Of a stretch of DNA of 64,000 bases, positions 26,840-34,033 are shown in pieces; position 1 is the stretch's first letter; each line of letters begins with the position of its first letter. Location of the stretch: positions 1 through 64,000 of the IMG/VR virus record IMGVR_UViG_3300034101_003180; one strand, given 5' to 3'. Origin of the DNA: a virus. Below the pieces are notes generated by a model. That model searched no databases, was not told where the DNA came from, and saw nothing but the letters and a program-made list of their open reading frames with translations. The position numbers and the translations under genes are program-made.

Positions 26840-28729
26840 ATGCCAGAAATTTTATCACCATTTCAATCGTTTATTTTCATCTCTCGCTATTCAAGATGGC
26901 TTCCATCAGATGGTCGCCGTGAATCTTGGGATGAGTGTGTAGATAGATGGTGGAATTATTTTACGGACAAAGTTCCTGCACTCGCAGATCGTCCAGACAT
27001 CAAGAAGGCAATCCTTAATCTTGAGGTTCTTCCTTCCATGCGTAGTCTTATGACTGCTGGGCCTGCATTGGATCATGACAACACTTGTTTGTATAACTGT
27101 TCATATTTACCAATTGATTCTATTGATTCTTTTGCAGAACTGTTTGTCATTCTTATGAATGGTACTGGTGTTGGTTACAGTGTAGAGCGACAATACACTG
27201 ACAAGTTGCCTGCTGTCGCTAATAAGATAGAAAAGGATTTTAATGTTGTTGTCAAAGTTGAAGACTCTAAAGAAGGTTGGGGAAACGCTCTCAAAGAAGT
27301 TCTACGACATCTGTATTCGGGTCGTCACGTTAAATGGGATGTGTCCGGGATCAGACCCGCTGGAGCTAGACTTAAGACTTTTGGCGGTCGCGCTAGTGGC
27401 CCTGCTCCTCTTGATAATCTCTTTAAGTTAATCGTAAAGGTATTCTATGCAGCACAAGGAAGAAGACTTACTGCTTTGGAGTGTCACGATATATGCTGTG
27501 CTATTGCTAATGCTGTTATCGTAGGTGGTGTTCGTCGTTCTGCTATGATTTCACTCAGCGATCTTTCTGATCGTGAGATGGCTCTATGCAAGAGCGGAGC
27601 ATGGTGGGAGCAGGCTGGCTTCCGTTCTTACGCCAACAACTCTGCAGTTTACCGTGGTCGCCCACCAATGGGTCAGTTCCTTGAGGAATGGACTTCGCTC
27701 TACAACAGCCATAGCGGTGAGCGTGGAATGATCAATCGTAAGGCTCTTCAAGAGCAAGCAGCCAAATGGGGTCGTGATGCCGATGCTGAGTACGGAACCA
27801 ATCCATGCTCGGAGATTATTCTGAAGCCATTTGAATTCTGCAATCTTTCAACCGTTGTTGTTCGTCCCGATGATACTGCTGCAACACTCAAGAAAAAGAT
27901 TGAGATGGCAACAATTATTGGAACAGTTCAATCAACATTCACACACTTCCCATATCTTCGTCCTGAGTGGAAGAAGAACTGTGAGGATGAGAGACTTCTT
28001 GGTGTGAGCATGACTGGTATCTATGACAACAAGTTAACCAGTGGTCTTGAGGGCAAGCCAAAACTTATTCGTTTGCTTGAATCTCTCAGAGATCATGCAA
28101 CAGCAACAAATCTTGATTGGGCAGAGAAGTTGGGAATCAACCCAAGCAAATCCATAACCTGCGTCAAGCCAGAGGGAACCACTTCCTGCTTGGTAGATTC
28201 TGCATCAGGTCTTCATCCAAGATATGCAGATTATTATTATCGCAGAGTTCGTATTGACAAGAAAGATCCAATCTATCAACTCATGAAAGATCAAGGAGTT
28301 CCTTGTGAGGATGATGTAATCAATCCAAACAACACTGCCGTCTTTACATTTGCAATGAAGGCTCCACGTGGCACAGTAACTACTGAAGATCTCCGTGCAC
28401 TTGATCACTTGGATCTTTGGAAGACATACCAAGAACATTATTGCCAACACAAGCCCTCTGTAACCGTAAACTACCGTGACAGCGAATTCCTTGAAGTTGG
28501 TCAATGGTTATGGGAAAACTTTGATGTTGCAACGGGAATCTCCTTCTTGCCAGGTGGTGACAATCATACATATGCTCAGGCTCCGTTTGAGCAGATTGAC
28601 GCTGCAACTTATAATGAACACCCAAAGATCAAGGTTAACTTCAAGGAGTTGTCACAATACGAGTCACAAGACAACACAGAAGCAGCAAAGGAATTTGCAT
28701 GCTCGGCAGGAGGTTGTCAAATAGTGTAA
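26840..28729 (+). CDS. nrdJ: Class II (B12-dependent) ribonucleotide reductase, monomeric type
   Basis: A 629-residue enzyme. NCSYLPIDSIDSFAELFVILMNGTGVG, GGVRRSAM, NPCSEIILKPFEFCNLSTVVV and CVKPEGTTS are hallmarks of the adenosylcobalamin-dependent ribonucleoside-triphosphate reductase (Lactobacillus leichmannii type). The C-terminal CSAGGC supplies the redox-active cysteine pair. It reduces ribonucleotides for phage DNA synthesis without oxygen or a separate radical subunit, but it needs B12. It is complete, with no intein. It follows thyX by 25 nt with AAAGG upstream and is followed 8 nt later by tRNA-Asn. Confidence 0.92.
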   Translation: MPEILSPFQSFIFISRYSRWLPSDGRRESWDECVDRWWNYFTDKVPALADRPDIKKAILNLEVLPSMRSLMTAGPALDHDNTCLYNCSYLPIDSIDSFAELFVILMNGTGVGYSVERQYTDKLPAVANKIEKDFNVVVKVEDSKEGWGNALKEVLRHLYSGRHVKWDVSGIRPAGARLKTFGGRASGPAPLDNLFKLIVKVFYAAQGRRLTALECHDICCAIANAVIVGGVRRSAMISLSDLSDREMALCKSGAWWEQAGFRSYANNSAVYRGRPPMGQFLEEWTSLYNSHSGERGMINRKALQEQAAKWGRDADAEYGTNPCSEIILKPFEFCNLSTVVVRPDDTAATLKKKIEMATIIGTVQSTFTHFPYLRPEWKKNCEDERLLGVSMTGIYDNKLTSGLEGKPKLIRLLESLRDHATATNLDWAEKLGINPSKSITCVKPEGTTSCLVDSASGLHPRYADYYYRRVRIDKKDPIYQLMKDQGVPCEDDVINPNNTAVFTFAMKAPRGTVTTEDLRALDHLDLWKTYQEHYCQHKPSVTVNYRDSEFLEVGQWLWENFDVATGISFLPGGDNHTYAQAPFEQIDAATYNEHPKIKVNFKELSQYESQDNTEAAKEFACSAGGCQIV

Positions 28730-28737
28730 AAACACGA

Positions 28738-28810
28738 TCCTCTGTAGCTCAGTAGGTAGAGCGGGAAGCTGTTAACTTCCATGTCACTGGTTCGATTCCA
28801 GTCGGAGGAG
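28738..28810 (+). tRNA. tRNA-Asn (GTT)
   Basis: A complete cloverleaf of 73 nt. The acceptor stem TCCTCTG pairs with CGGAGGA, the anticodon loop is CTGTTAA, the T-arm CTGGTTCGATTCCAG is regular, and the discriminator is G. No CCA is encoded. It starts 8 nt after the reductase stop and is followed by a strong terminator. Confidence 0.95.
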
Positions 28811-28821
28811 TTTAAAAAATA

Positions 28822-28848
28822 AAATTCTCCCCAAAAGGGAGAATTTTT
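28822..28848 (+). terminator. Rho-independent terminator after tRNA-Asn
   Basis: AAATTCTCCC (28822-28831) pairs with GGGAGAATTT (28837-28846) around a 5-nt loop and runs into T residues. It ends the replication/nrdJ/tRNA transcript just before a late box. Confidence 0.85.
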
Positions 28849-28850
28849 GT

Positions 28851-28858
28851 TATAAATA
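28851..28858 (+). promoter_or_regulatory. T4-like late promoter TATAAATA
   Basis: A perfect TATAAATA box directly after the terminator. No coding sequence begins within 100 nt downstream. Instead, the predicted start (about 28864) coincides with the first base of a strongly structured segment, so this promoter probably makes a small RNA, read through to the next gene or not. Confidence 0.7.
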
Positions 28859-28863
28859 ATTTT

Positions 28864-28947
28864 GCCGGGGGAGTTGTGGCTCGCGTTTTCTCTTAAGTGG
28901 TCGAAGCACGCTTGACAGAGAACCAAGAAACACTCCCCTGCGCGAGG
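28864..28947 (+). ncRNA. Candidate structured RNA with nested pseudoknot
   Basis: A non-coding segment between two late boxes. Stem A: 28866-28874 (CGGGGGAGT) with 28932-28940 (ACTCCCCTG), 9 bp including one G-U. Stem B: 28880-28885 (CTCGCG) with 28941-28946 (CGCGAG), 6 bp, crossing stem A and stacking directly on it. Inside, 28888-28893 (TTCTCT) pairs with 28917-28922 (AGAGAA), topped by 28895-28899 with 28909-28913. The three strong helices form an H-type pseudoknot with an inserted hairpin. No known RNA family was recognised. Function, and whether it is a separate RNA or a leader, are open. Confidence 0.55.
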
Positions 28948-28955
28948 TATAAATA
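28948..28955 (+). promoter_or_regulatory. T4-like late promoter TATAAATA
   Basis: A perfect box that abuts the last strand of the pseudoknot. It lies 3 nt before the ATG at 28959 and 12 nt before the ATG at 28968, favouring the second as the start of the RuvC-like gene. Confidence 0.7.
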
Positions 28956-28967
28956 TCTATGTTCTAT

Positions 28968-29519
28968 ATGCTCGTAGGTGTTGACTACTCAATAACTTGC
29001 CCGTGTTTATGTCTCTATGATGAGCGTAAAGAATTTAAATTTGAAAATTGTTCGTTCTATTATCTTACAACAGTTAAAAAATTTGCAGATAAAATTTTGC
29101 CAAATATTAATGGTGAAAGTTTCCAAGAGTATGTGATGGACGTGGATCGGTTTGATACGATATCTGACTGGTCAAGCAAGTTATGTATGGGTGCCTCAGA
29201 TGTAGCCGTAGAAGGCTATTCCTACGGTTCTAAAGGCCGTGTGTTTAATCTGGCCGAGAACATGGGGATCTTCAAGCATAAGCTCTATAAGGCCGGGATT
29301 CCCGTAACCGTCATAGAGCCGTCCAAAGCAAAGAAACTCGCCACAGGCAAAGGAAACGCTGATAAAGTGGCAATGTATAAAGCCTTCTCTGAGGAGACTG
29401 GAACAAATTTAGCGTTTACTTTTAATCAAAAAACTTTGTCAAATCCAATAACGGATATTGTAGACAGTTATTATATTCTCAAATCACTTCTTCAGTTAAA
29501 AACTGATCTTGCAAATTAA
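28968..29519 (+). CDS. RuvC/RNase H-fold nuclease (Holliday junction resolvase-like)
   Basis: A 183-residue protein. It opens with MLVGVDYSIT (first catalytic Asp), then VAVEGYSYGSKG (Glu), and near the end TDIVDSYYIL (C-terminal Asp pair), the order of acidic residues in RuvC-like resolvases. Cyanophages carry similar genes. It may cut branched DNA before packaging, overlapping the role of endonuclease VII (55915). An in-frame ATG at 28959 is only 3 nt from the TATAAATA box, so 28968 is preferred. Its 3' end overlaps the convergent gene by 41 bases. Confidence 0.8.
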   Translation: MLVGVDYSITCPCLCLYDERKEFKFENCSFYYLTTVKKFADKILPNINGESFQEYVMDVDRFDTISDWSSKLCMGASDVAVEGYSYGSKGRVFNLAENMGIFKHKLYKAGIPVTVIEPSKAKKLATGKGNADKVAMYKAFSEETGTNLAFTFNQKTLSNPITDIVDSYYILKSLLQLKTDLAN

Positions 29520-29775
29520 TAACTTTATATTCATAAATTGGTTTTAGTTCTTTTGTTTCTTCCAATACAACAAGATGATAACCATTTTCATCCGCCATAT
29601 ATGCTTTACCCGAGAAACCAAAAGATTCTGCTAAAGCAACGATATTTAAATCATCGGTCTGAATAAGAGTCATATTATCATTTTTAACAATAACATGACC
29701 CAAAATTTTGTTTTCAAATAAAATATTGTAAACAGTGCAATCTGCAAGCAAAATTTTCTGAAGTTTATAGTTCAT
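29479..29775 (-). CDS. Unidentified 98-residue late protein
   Basis: A mixed alpha/beta protein (MNYKLQKILLADCTVYNILFENKILGHVIVKNDNMTLIQ). No motif or membrane segment is seen. A GATAAATA box lies 5 nt before the start on the minus strand, so it is a late gene. It overlaps the RuvC-like gene tail to tail by 41 bases. The function is unknown. Confidence 0.65.
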   Translation of the reverse strand: MNYKLQKILLADCTVYNILFENKILGHVIVKNDNMTLIQTDDLNIVALAESFGFSGKAYMADENGYHLVVLEETKELKPIYEYKVINLQDQFLTEEVI

Positions 29776-29780
29776 AATAA

Positions 29781-29788
29781 TATTTATC
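29781..29788 (-). promoter_or_regulatory. Late promoter GATAAATA (minus strand)
   Basis: The plus strand reads TATTTATC. The box ends 5 nt before the ATG at 29775, inside the end of the zinc-ribbon gene. The message would be nearly leaderless. Confidence 0.65.
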
Positions 29789-30086
29789 TTACAAATCTTC
29801 CTATACCTTTGCCCGCACTGTCTAATCTATCATGATATCTTTTTGGCACCATCCCATTATTTTTAATTCTATCAACTACTTCATTCCAAGCACTTCCACA
29901 GACTTTTGTTGGAGTTAAAGCCATATCATATGCAATGGAATTTCTTTGTCCTTCCCAATTTTTTACAACTTTTTTCTTTCCACAAGAAGGGCATTTTTGT
30001 TTGATGGGGGCATCACTTTCAGACATTTTTAAAAACAATTCAAATTCATGATCACATTTTTCACACTTAAAAGCATAGTTTGGCAT
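29784..30086 (-). CDS. FmdB-like zinc-ribbon protein
   Basis: A 100-residue protein. The start MPNYAFKCEKCDHEFELFLKMSE and the second knuckle KCPSCGKKKVV give the CxxC...CxxC zinc ribbon of the FmdB family of small regulatory-type proteins. The rest (SAWNEVVDRIKNNGMVPKRYHDRL) is basic. Such proteins are frequent in T4-like phages near late genes. GGAAGAAAT precedes the ATG. It lies 2 nt after the HNH gene on the minus strand. Nucleic acid binding is likely but unproven. Confidence 0.8.
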   Translation of the reverse strand: MPNYAFKCEKCDHEFELFLKMSESDAPIKQKCPSCGKKKVVKNWEGQRNSIAYDMALTPTKVCGSAWNEVVDRIKNNGMVPKRYHDRLDSAGKGIGRFVR

Positions 30087-30087
30087 A

Positions 30088-30576
30088 TTATTTCTTCCTA
30101 AAAGTAATTAGCATGTGATCAAACAAGAACCCATAGGATGGTTCCTTTGGTTTATTTTTAAGAGGCATTTTTGCTTCTTTGGGTGTCTTATTTCCTTTTG
30201 CAAGATTGCAATCTTTGCAAGAAGTTACCATATTGACCCAAGTAGATCCACCGCCTTTTGACTTGGGAACGATATGATCTACAGTTGCTGTTTTATCACA
30301 AAGATCTATTCCGCAGTATTGACATGTATAATTGTCTCTGCGGAATACATTTTTTCTATTTGGAACTACTCGTTTAAAAGGAAGTTTGACGTAGTATTTT
30401 AAAATTAATACCTTTGGAATTTTAACAATTTTAGAAACTGAAACAACTTCATAGTATTCGGGAGTTTGTTCGTCAACCCATACTTTATCTTTTGAAATAA
30501 GTTTAAATGCTTTTCCAACGGTAATAATATTAAGCGGTGTATTGTCTTGATTGAGCAAGAGGACCTGCTTAGTCAT
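30088..30576 (-). CDS. HNH endonuclease
   Basis: A 162-residue protein. The HNH core has CQYCG, ATVDHIVPKSKGGG and SCKDCNLAKGN, giving two zinc knuckles around the catalytic DH. The N-terminus VLLLNQDNTPLNIITVGKAFKLI is typical of a free-standing HNH family spread in phages and bacteria. The frame is open upstream to an ATG at 30618, but a CATAAATA late box (30587-30594) and AAAAGG site place the start at 30576. It may nick DNA in packaging or act as a homing-type enzyme. Which one is unclear. Confidence 0.85.
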   Translation of the reverse strand: MTKQVLLLNQDNTPLNIITVGKAFKLISKDKVWVDEQTPEYYEVVSVSKIVKIPKVLILKYYVKLPFKRVVPNRKNVFRRDNYTCQYCGIDLCDKTATVDHIVPKSKGGGSTWVNMVTSCKDCNLAKGNKTPKEAKMPLKNKPKEPSYGFLFDHMLITFRKK

Positions 30577-30586
30577 ACCTTTTAAG

Positions 30587-30606
30587 TATTTATGAAAATC
30601 TAAATA
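30587..30606. promoter_or_regulatory. Divergent pair of late promoters
   Basis: The minus strand has CATAAATA (plus TATTTATG, 30587-30594), 10 nt before the HNH start. The plus strand has TCTAAATA (30599-30606), 10 nt before the ATG at 30617. The two boxes are 4 bases apart and point away from each other. Confidence 0.6.
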
Positions 30607-30616
30607 TTTTAAAGCC

Positions 30617-30907
30617 ATGGATAATAAACAAGATAGACAATTTTATTGGGAAGTCAAGGATTTTATGCAAAAAAAGACAAATCCTGTAACACCAGCACCC
30701 AATAAACTACAAAATACAATTAAAGAAGTGACATCAAATATTCCATCAGTTTCAGCGCCAGTCAATGATATGGTAAATAGTTCCTCACAATTAAAAAATT
30801 CTGTAAATGAAACTATTCAAAAATATCAAAATAGTTTAAATAGACAAAAACCACAATCATTCAAAACAAGTGCAAACATAAATCTAAATCCTTTTAGAAT
30901 TAAATGA
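30617..30907 (+). CDS. Unidentified 96-residue protein
   Basis: A polar, Asn/Gln/Lys-rich and probably disordered protein (for example NKLQNTIKEVTSNIPSVSAP and QKYQNSLNRQKPQSFK). It has no membrane segment or motif. It is first in a plus-strand late unit and is followed one base later by the 620-residue gene. A virion or internal role is inferred from context only. Confidence 0.55.
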   Translation: MDNKQDRQFYWEVKDFMQKKTNPVTPAPNKLQNTIKEVTSNIPSVSAPVNDMVNSSSQLKNSVNETIQKYQNSLNRQKPQSFKTSANINLNPFRIK

Positions 30908-30908
30908 T

Positions 30909-32771
30909 ATGAGTAATTTGCCTCCAACACTTCAACATATCTTAAAACAAAGATATGAAAATAAGTTGCTCTTGGAAAAAAGAAAAGAGCAAGAAGATCC
31001 ATTCTTGGAGCAATATCCAAGATATAAAGCTGTTGGTGAATTTGGAGAACAGGCTTTAGAGAGATTAAAAGAAATTGGAACTGATCCTGAAACATACAAA
31101 ATGGCAGCTCTTGCCACGCTACTTGGTATAGCATTTCCACCATCTATTCCCTTTATAATAGCAGGAGCTGCTGGTGCTGGTACATATAGTGCATATCAAC
31201 AAGCCCAATCTGGTAACTATGGAGCAGCAGCAGTTGATGTTGGACTAGGCGTGTTACCTCTAGGAACCAAGGGTGGAAGAGCATCTTTTAAACCCGGTGC
31301 AGCAAAGAATGTTAGAGCAAGACCTGTTGCTGCACCAGAAGCAGCCGCTTCTTCATCAGTGCTTGCAAATCTTAGACAAAGAATGCAAGCAGCCCAACAA
31401 CCACCAGATGTTGCTTTTAAAATTCCCGAACCAAAACCACCAAAAGAATTTGCTGATGTATTATGGGATGCAAGCAAAGGAGTTTCTGAATTACCACCTC
31501 TTACACCGTGGGAATTAGTTCAAGCAGAAATGCGTTTGACTTCACCACCAAGACAAGGTATGCCTGGGACTACAGTAAGAGGTGTTGATGGAAAGCCTAC
31601 ACGGGTATCACCATATGGTTTAACTGATAAAGAAATAAGAAGAATTGAAAAATTTGGAAACGCTGCAGAAAAAGATATAATATCAAAAGCAAAACAAAGA
31701 CAAGTAGGAAAAACAATAGGTGGTGAAGTAGGAGAAAGAATCGCTTCATCTGAAAGCCCCTTCATAAAGGGAGTTGTAGACAAATATTATCAAACTCAAA
31801 GAGAAGCAGGCTGGACTCCTGAAGAACCATCTATTGGTCAAGCCAGAGAAACATTTAGAAGATCTGGAATACCAGTAGTTCCTCTTGAAATAACACCTCC
31901 AAAACAATCAGAAATTGTAATGCGACCTGTGATTGTTCTACAGCCATATCAATATGCAAATAGAGCCGAATATATTCAAGCAGTTCAAAAAGAAGTTCGT
32001 AAAAAATTAACTGATGAAGAAATAGCCGAACTTTCAAAAGTTTATGACGAATCTGTAAGAAATGCAGGATATGGTGCAAGAACACTTCCTATTGAACCAG
32101 TTCACAGTGTAGAATATTCTGATGGGTTTACTTCTAAAAAGGCACCTATGCCCGAAACACTAAGAAAAGCAGCAAGTGGTGCAGGTGTTGCAGTGGAATT
32201 GGCCACAACGGGTGGAGCAAAAACTGTAGAGATTCCGCCTCCACAACCACCTGCGGTTGTAGAAGTAGTACCTTCAACATCAAGAGCCATTGAAACAACT
32301 AAAGTTCCAAGTGTTCCAGAAACAAGACCAACAACTGGTGTAAGCAAAACACAAAGCACTGCAAAATCTACCACACAAATTCCAGTTCCAGTTTCTTCAG
32401 AAGAAAAACCAGTTTCTTCAGAAGAACCAGAAAAAGAAAAACAAGTTGACACTTCTCAAGATTCCGAGGTTACTAAAGAACAACAAAAGCAAATTGATCA
32501 ATACAATCAAATAACTCCAGCAATTGCTGCTGCAAGCCTTTTCTTTCCGTTTAAAGGTTCACCAAATCTTCCCCCTAAAGAAATACCACAAATACCTAGA
32601 GAACCTTTGGCAAAAAGAAAATTCCAAATTGAACCAACAAAACAAGAAAAGAAACAACCATCTGATTTACAAGATTTAGTGGCTTTACTTGCTCCAGATA
32701 GTGAAGAATTAAGAACAGCACTAAAAAGAGGCCAGTTAGGTCAAATTAGTGGATATTATCAATTAGCGTGA
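30909..32771 (+). CDS. Large putative virion/internal protein with hydrophobic segment
   Basis: A 620-residue protein. A helical N-terminus is followed by a Gly/Ala-rich hydrophobic region at about 60-95 (LLGIAFPPSIPFIIAGAAGAGTY) that resembles the pretoxin-like or membrane-active segments of injected proteins. A long low-complexity Pro/Thr/Glu/Lys region follows (about 400-540). It has no cysteines of note and no recognised enzyme motif. It probably belongs to the virion or is packaged. The similar hydrophobic arrangement in the protein at 58256 supports this weakly. Confidence 0.55.
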   Translation: MSNLPPTLQHILKQRYENKLLLEKRKEQEDPFLEQYPRYKAVGEFGEQALERLKEIGTDPETYKMAALATLLGIAFPPSIPFIIAGAAGAGTYSAYQQAQSGNYGAAAVDVGLGVLPLGTKGGRASFKPGAAKNVRARPVAAPEAAASSSVLANLRQRMQAAQQPPDVAFKIPEPKPPKEFADVLWDASKGVSELPPLTPWELVQAEMRLTSPPRQGMPGTTVRGVDGKPTRVSPYGLTDKEIRRIEKFGNAAEKDIISKAKQRQVGKTIGGEVGERIASSESPFIKGVVDKYYQTQREAGWTPEEPSIGQARETFRRSGIPVVPLEITPPKQSEIVMRPVIVLQPYQYANRAEYIQAVQKEVRKKLTDEEIAELSKVYDESVRNAGYGARTLPIEPVHSVEYSDGFTSKKAPMPETLRKAASGAGVAVELATTGGAKTVEIPPPQPPAVVEVVPSTSRAIETTKVPSVPETRPTTGVSKTQSTAKSTTQIPVPVSSEEKPVSSEEPEKEKQVDTSQDSEVTKEQQKQIDQYNQITPAIAAASLFFPFKGSPNLPPKEIPQIPREPLAKRKFQIEPTKQEKKQPSDLQDLVALLAPDSEELRTALKRGQLGQISGYYQLA

Positions 32772-32785
32772 TATAATATATTATA

Positions 32786-33448
32786 GTGTGTACATTTAAA
32801 ACTTTTAATCATAAATTCATCGATATAAAATCCGAAATTAAAGAAGTAGAAGTAGACGGAAAACGTTTTTATTCTACTCCCGGTGGTGTATTTCCTAGTG
32901 TAACAACTGTTACTGGATTTGAAAAAAAACAATTTTTTGCCGAATGGCGAGAAAAGAATCCAGAAGAAAGCAAAAGAGTTACAGTTCGTGGTACAAAATT
33001 TCATAGTACGATTGAATCCTATTTGAGAAATGAACCGATAGACTTAGAGAATATGTTACCAGGAAATAAGGCTTTATTTTTATTATTAAAACCAGAACTT
33101 GATAAAATTGATAACATTCTAGCGTTAGAAACAGCCCTTTGGTCAAAAACTGTTGGGCTTGCTGGTCGTACTGATTGCATTGCAGAATATGATGGTAAAT
33201 TATCCATAATAGATTTTAAAGCCAGCAGCAAAGAAAAGAAAAAAAGCCACGTAGACAATTATTTTACACAAGCAACAGCATATTCATTAATGTTTCAAGA
33301 GAGAACTGGAATTAAAATAGATAATTTTGCAATTTTAATTGCTTGTGAAGATGGCATAAGACAAGTATTTGAAGACAAACCAATTAGATATGTAAAAGAA
33401 TTGCATAAAATAATAAAAAAATATAAGGAATCAAATGGAAATCCATAA
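32786..33448 (+). CDS. PD-(D/E)XK exonuclease
   Basis: A 220-residue RecB-like nuclease. The order is FPSVTTVTGF, RGTKFHSTIESYL, then LALETALWSK, GLAGRTDCIAEYDG (metal-binding Asp), IIDFKAS (the E/DxK-type motif IV) and QATAYSLMF, which fits the phage/MGME1-like exonuclease family. It probably trims single-stranded or double-stranded DNA ends in recombination or replication. The start is a GTG at 32786, preceded by TATAAT at 32771-32776. The gene overlaps the next one by 14 bases. Confidence 0.82.
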   Translation: MCTFKTFNHKFIDIKSEIKEVEVDGKRFYSTPGGVFPSVTTVTGFEKKQFFAEWREKNPEESKRVTVRGTKFHSTIESYLRNEPIDLENMLPGNKALFLLLKPELDKIDNILALETALWSKTVGLAGRTDCIAEYDGKLSIIDFKASSKEKKKSHVDNYFTQATAYSLMFQERTGIKIDNFAILIACEDGIRQVFEDKPIRYVKELHKIIKKYKESNGNP

Positions 33449-34013
33449 TGTTAGGACTGAAACGGATGAAGTAAATAGACCGGGTTCAAGAATCTGGTTA
33501 ATGATGAATGATAATTCAAAGGCAAAAATTTTAAGAGATCAATTTATTTCAAAACACGGCGGTTCTTTTTACAGAGACGGGAGATTTTGGAAGTGGAGGT
33601 CTCCAGTAACTGAAAAAAATGGATATTGGTTAAAACGAGTAGATACACAAGAAAAAGTATTTTTTGAAAGTATGACTGAATTTGGAAATAAACATGGCTT
33701 AACTCCAGTAAAAATTTGTGAATTATTGAATGGCAAAAGAAAAACATATAAAGGCTGGACTGCTGTGGAAATACGAGCCGTAAAGGAGGGGGTGGGCTCC
33801 AACATAAAAGAAAAAGAGAAAAAGAAAATAAAGATAAAATCTTATAACGGTGCTACATTTCAAAATATAGTGACCAAAGAAGTATTTTACATAGACAATA
33901 TTTTTCAATTTTGTAAGGACAATGGGTTGTGCAGCAGTAATCTTTATAAAGTAGCAACTGGGAAGGCAAAAAGTTATAAAAATTTAAAATTGTATAATCC
34001 TTTGGAGACCTAA
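33435..34013 (+). CDS. NUMOD-like DNA-binding repeat protein without nuclease domain
   Basis: A 192-residue protein. Two copies of a modular pattern are visible: VDTQEKVFFESMTEFGNKHGL then ICELLNGKRKTYKGW, and VTKEVFYIDNIFQFCKDNGL then LYKVATGKAKSYKNL. These resemble NUMOD DNA-binding modules of homing endonucleases. No HNH or GIY-YIG catalytic core is present in the protein. It may be a remnant of a homing endonuclease or a free DNA-binding protein. It overlaps the exonuclease gene by 14 bases. Confidence 0.65.
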   Translation: MEIHNVRTETDEVNRPGSRIWLMMNDNSKAKILRDQFISKHGGSFYRDGRFWKWRSPVTEKNGYWLKRVDTQEKVFFESMTEFGNKHGLTPVKICELLNGKRKTYKGWTAVEIRAVKEGVGSNIKEKEKKKIKIKSYNGATFQNIVTKEVFYIDNIFQFCKDNGLCSSNLYKVATGKAKSYKNLKLYNPLET

Positions 34014-34019
34014 AATTAT

Positions 34020-34027
34020 CATAAATA
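34020..34027 (+). promoter_or_regulatory. Late promoter CATAAATA
   Basis: It lies 6 nt before the ATG at 34034. The string ATAAATAATTTAGATGAAC recurs as CTAAATAATTTAGATGAACC at 38506, so both starts share the same core and leader. Confidence 0.7.
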
Positions 34028-34033
34028 ATTTAG

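Noticed and set aside
28864-28947. HDV-like ribozyme as an explanation of the pseudoknot RNA
   Set aside because: The topology is similar (nested pseudoknot), but the P4 hairpin and the catalytic C-containing joining strand are missing. Only the junction G40-C41 lies between the two crossing stems.
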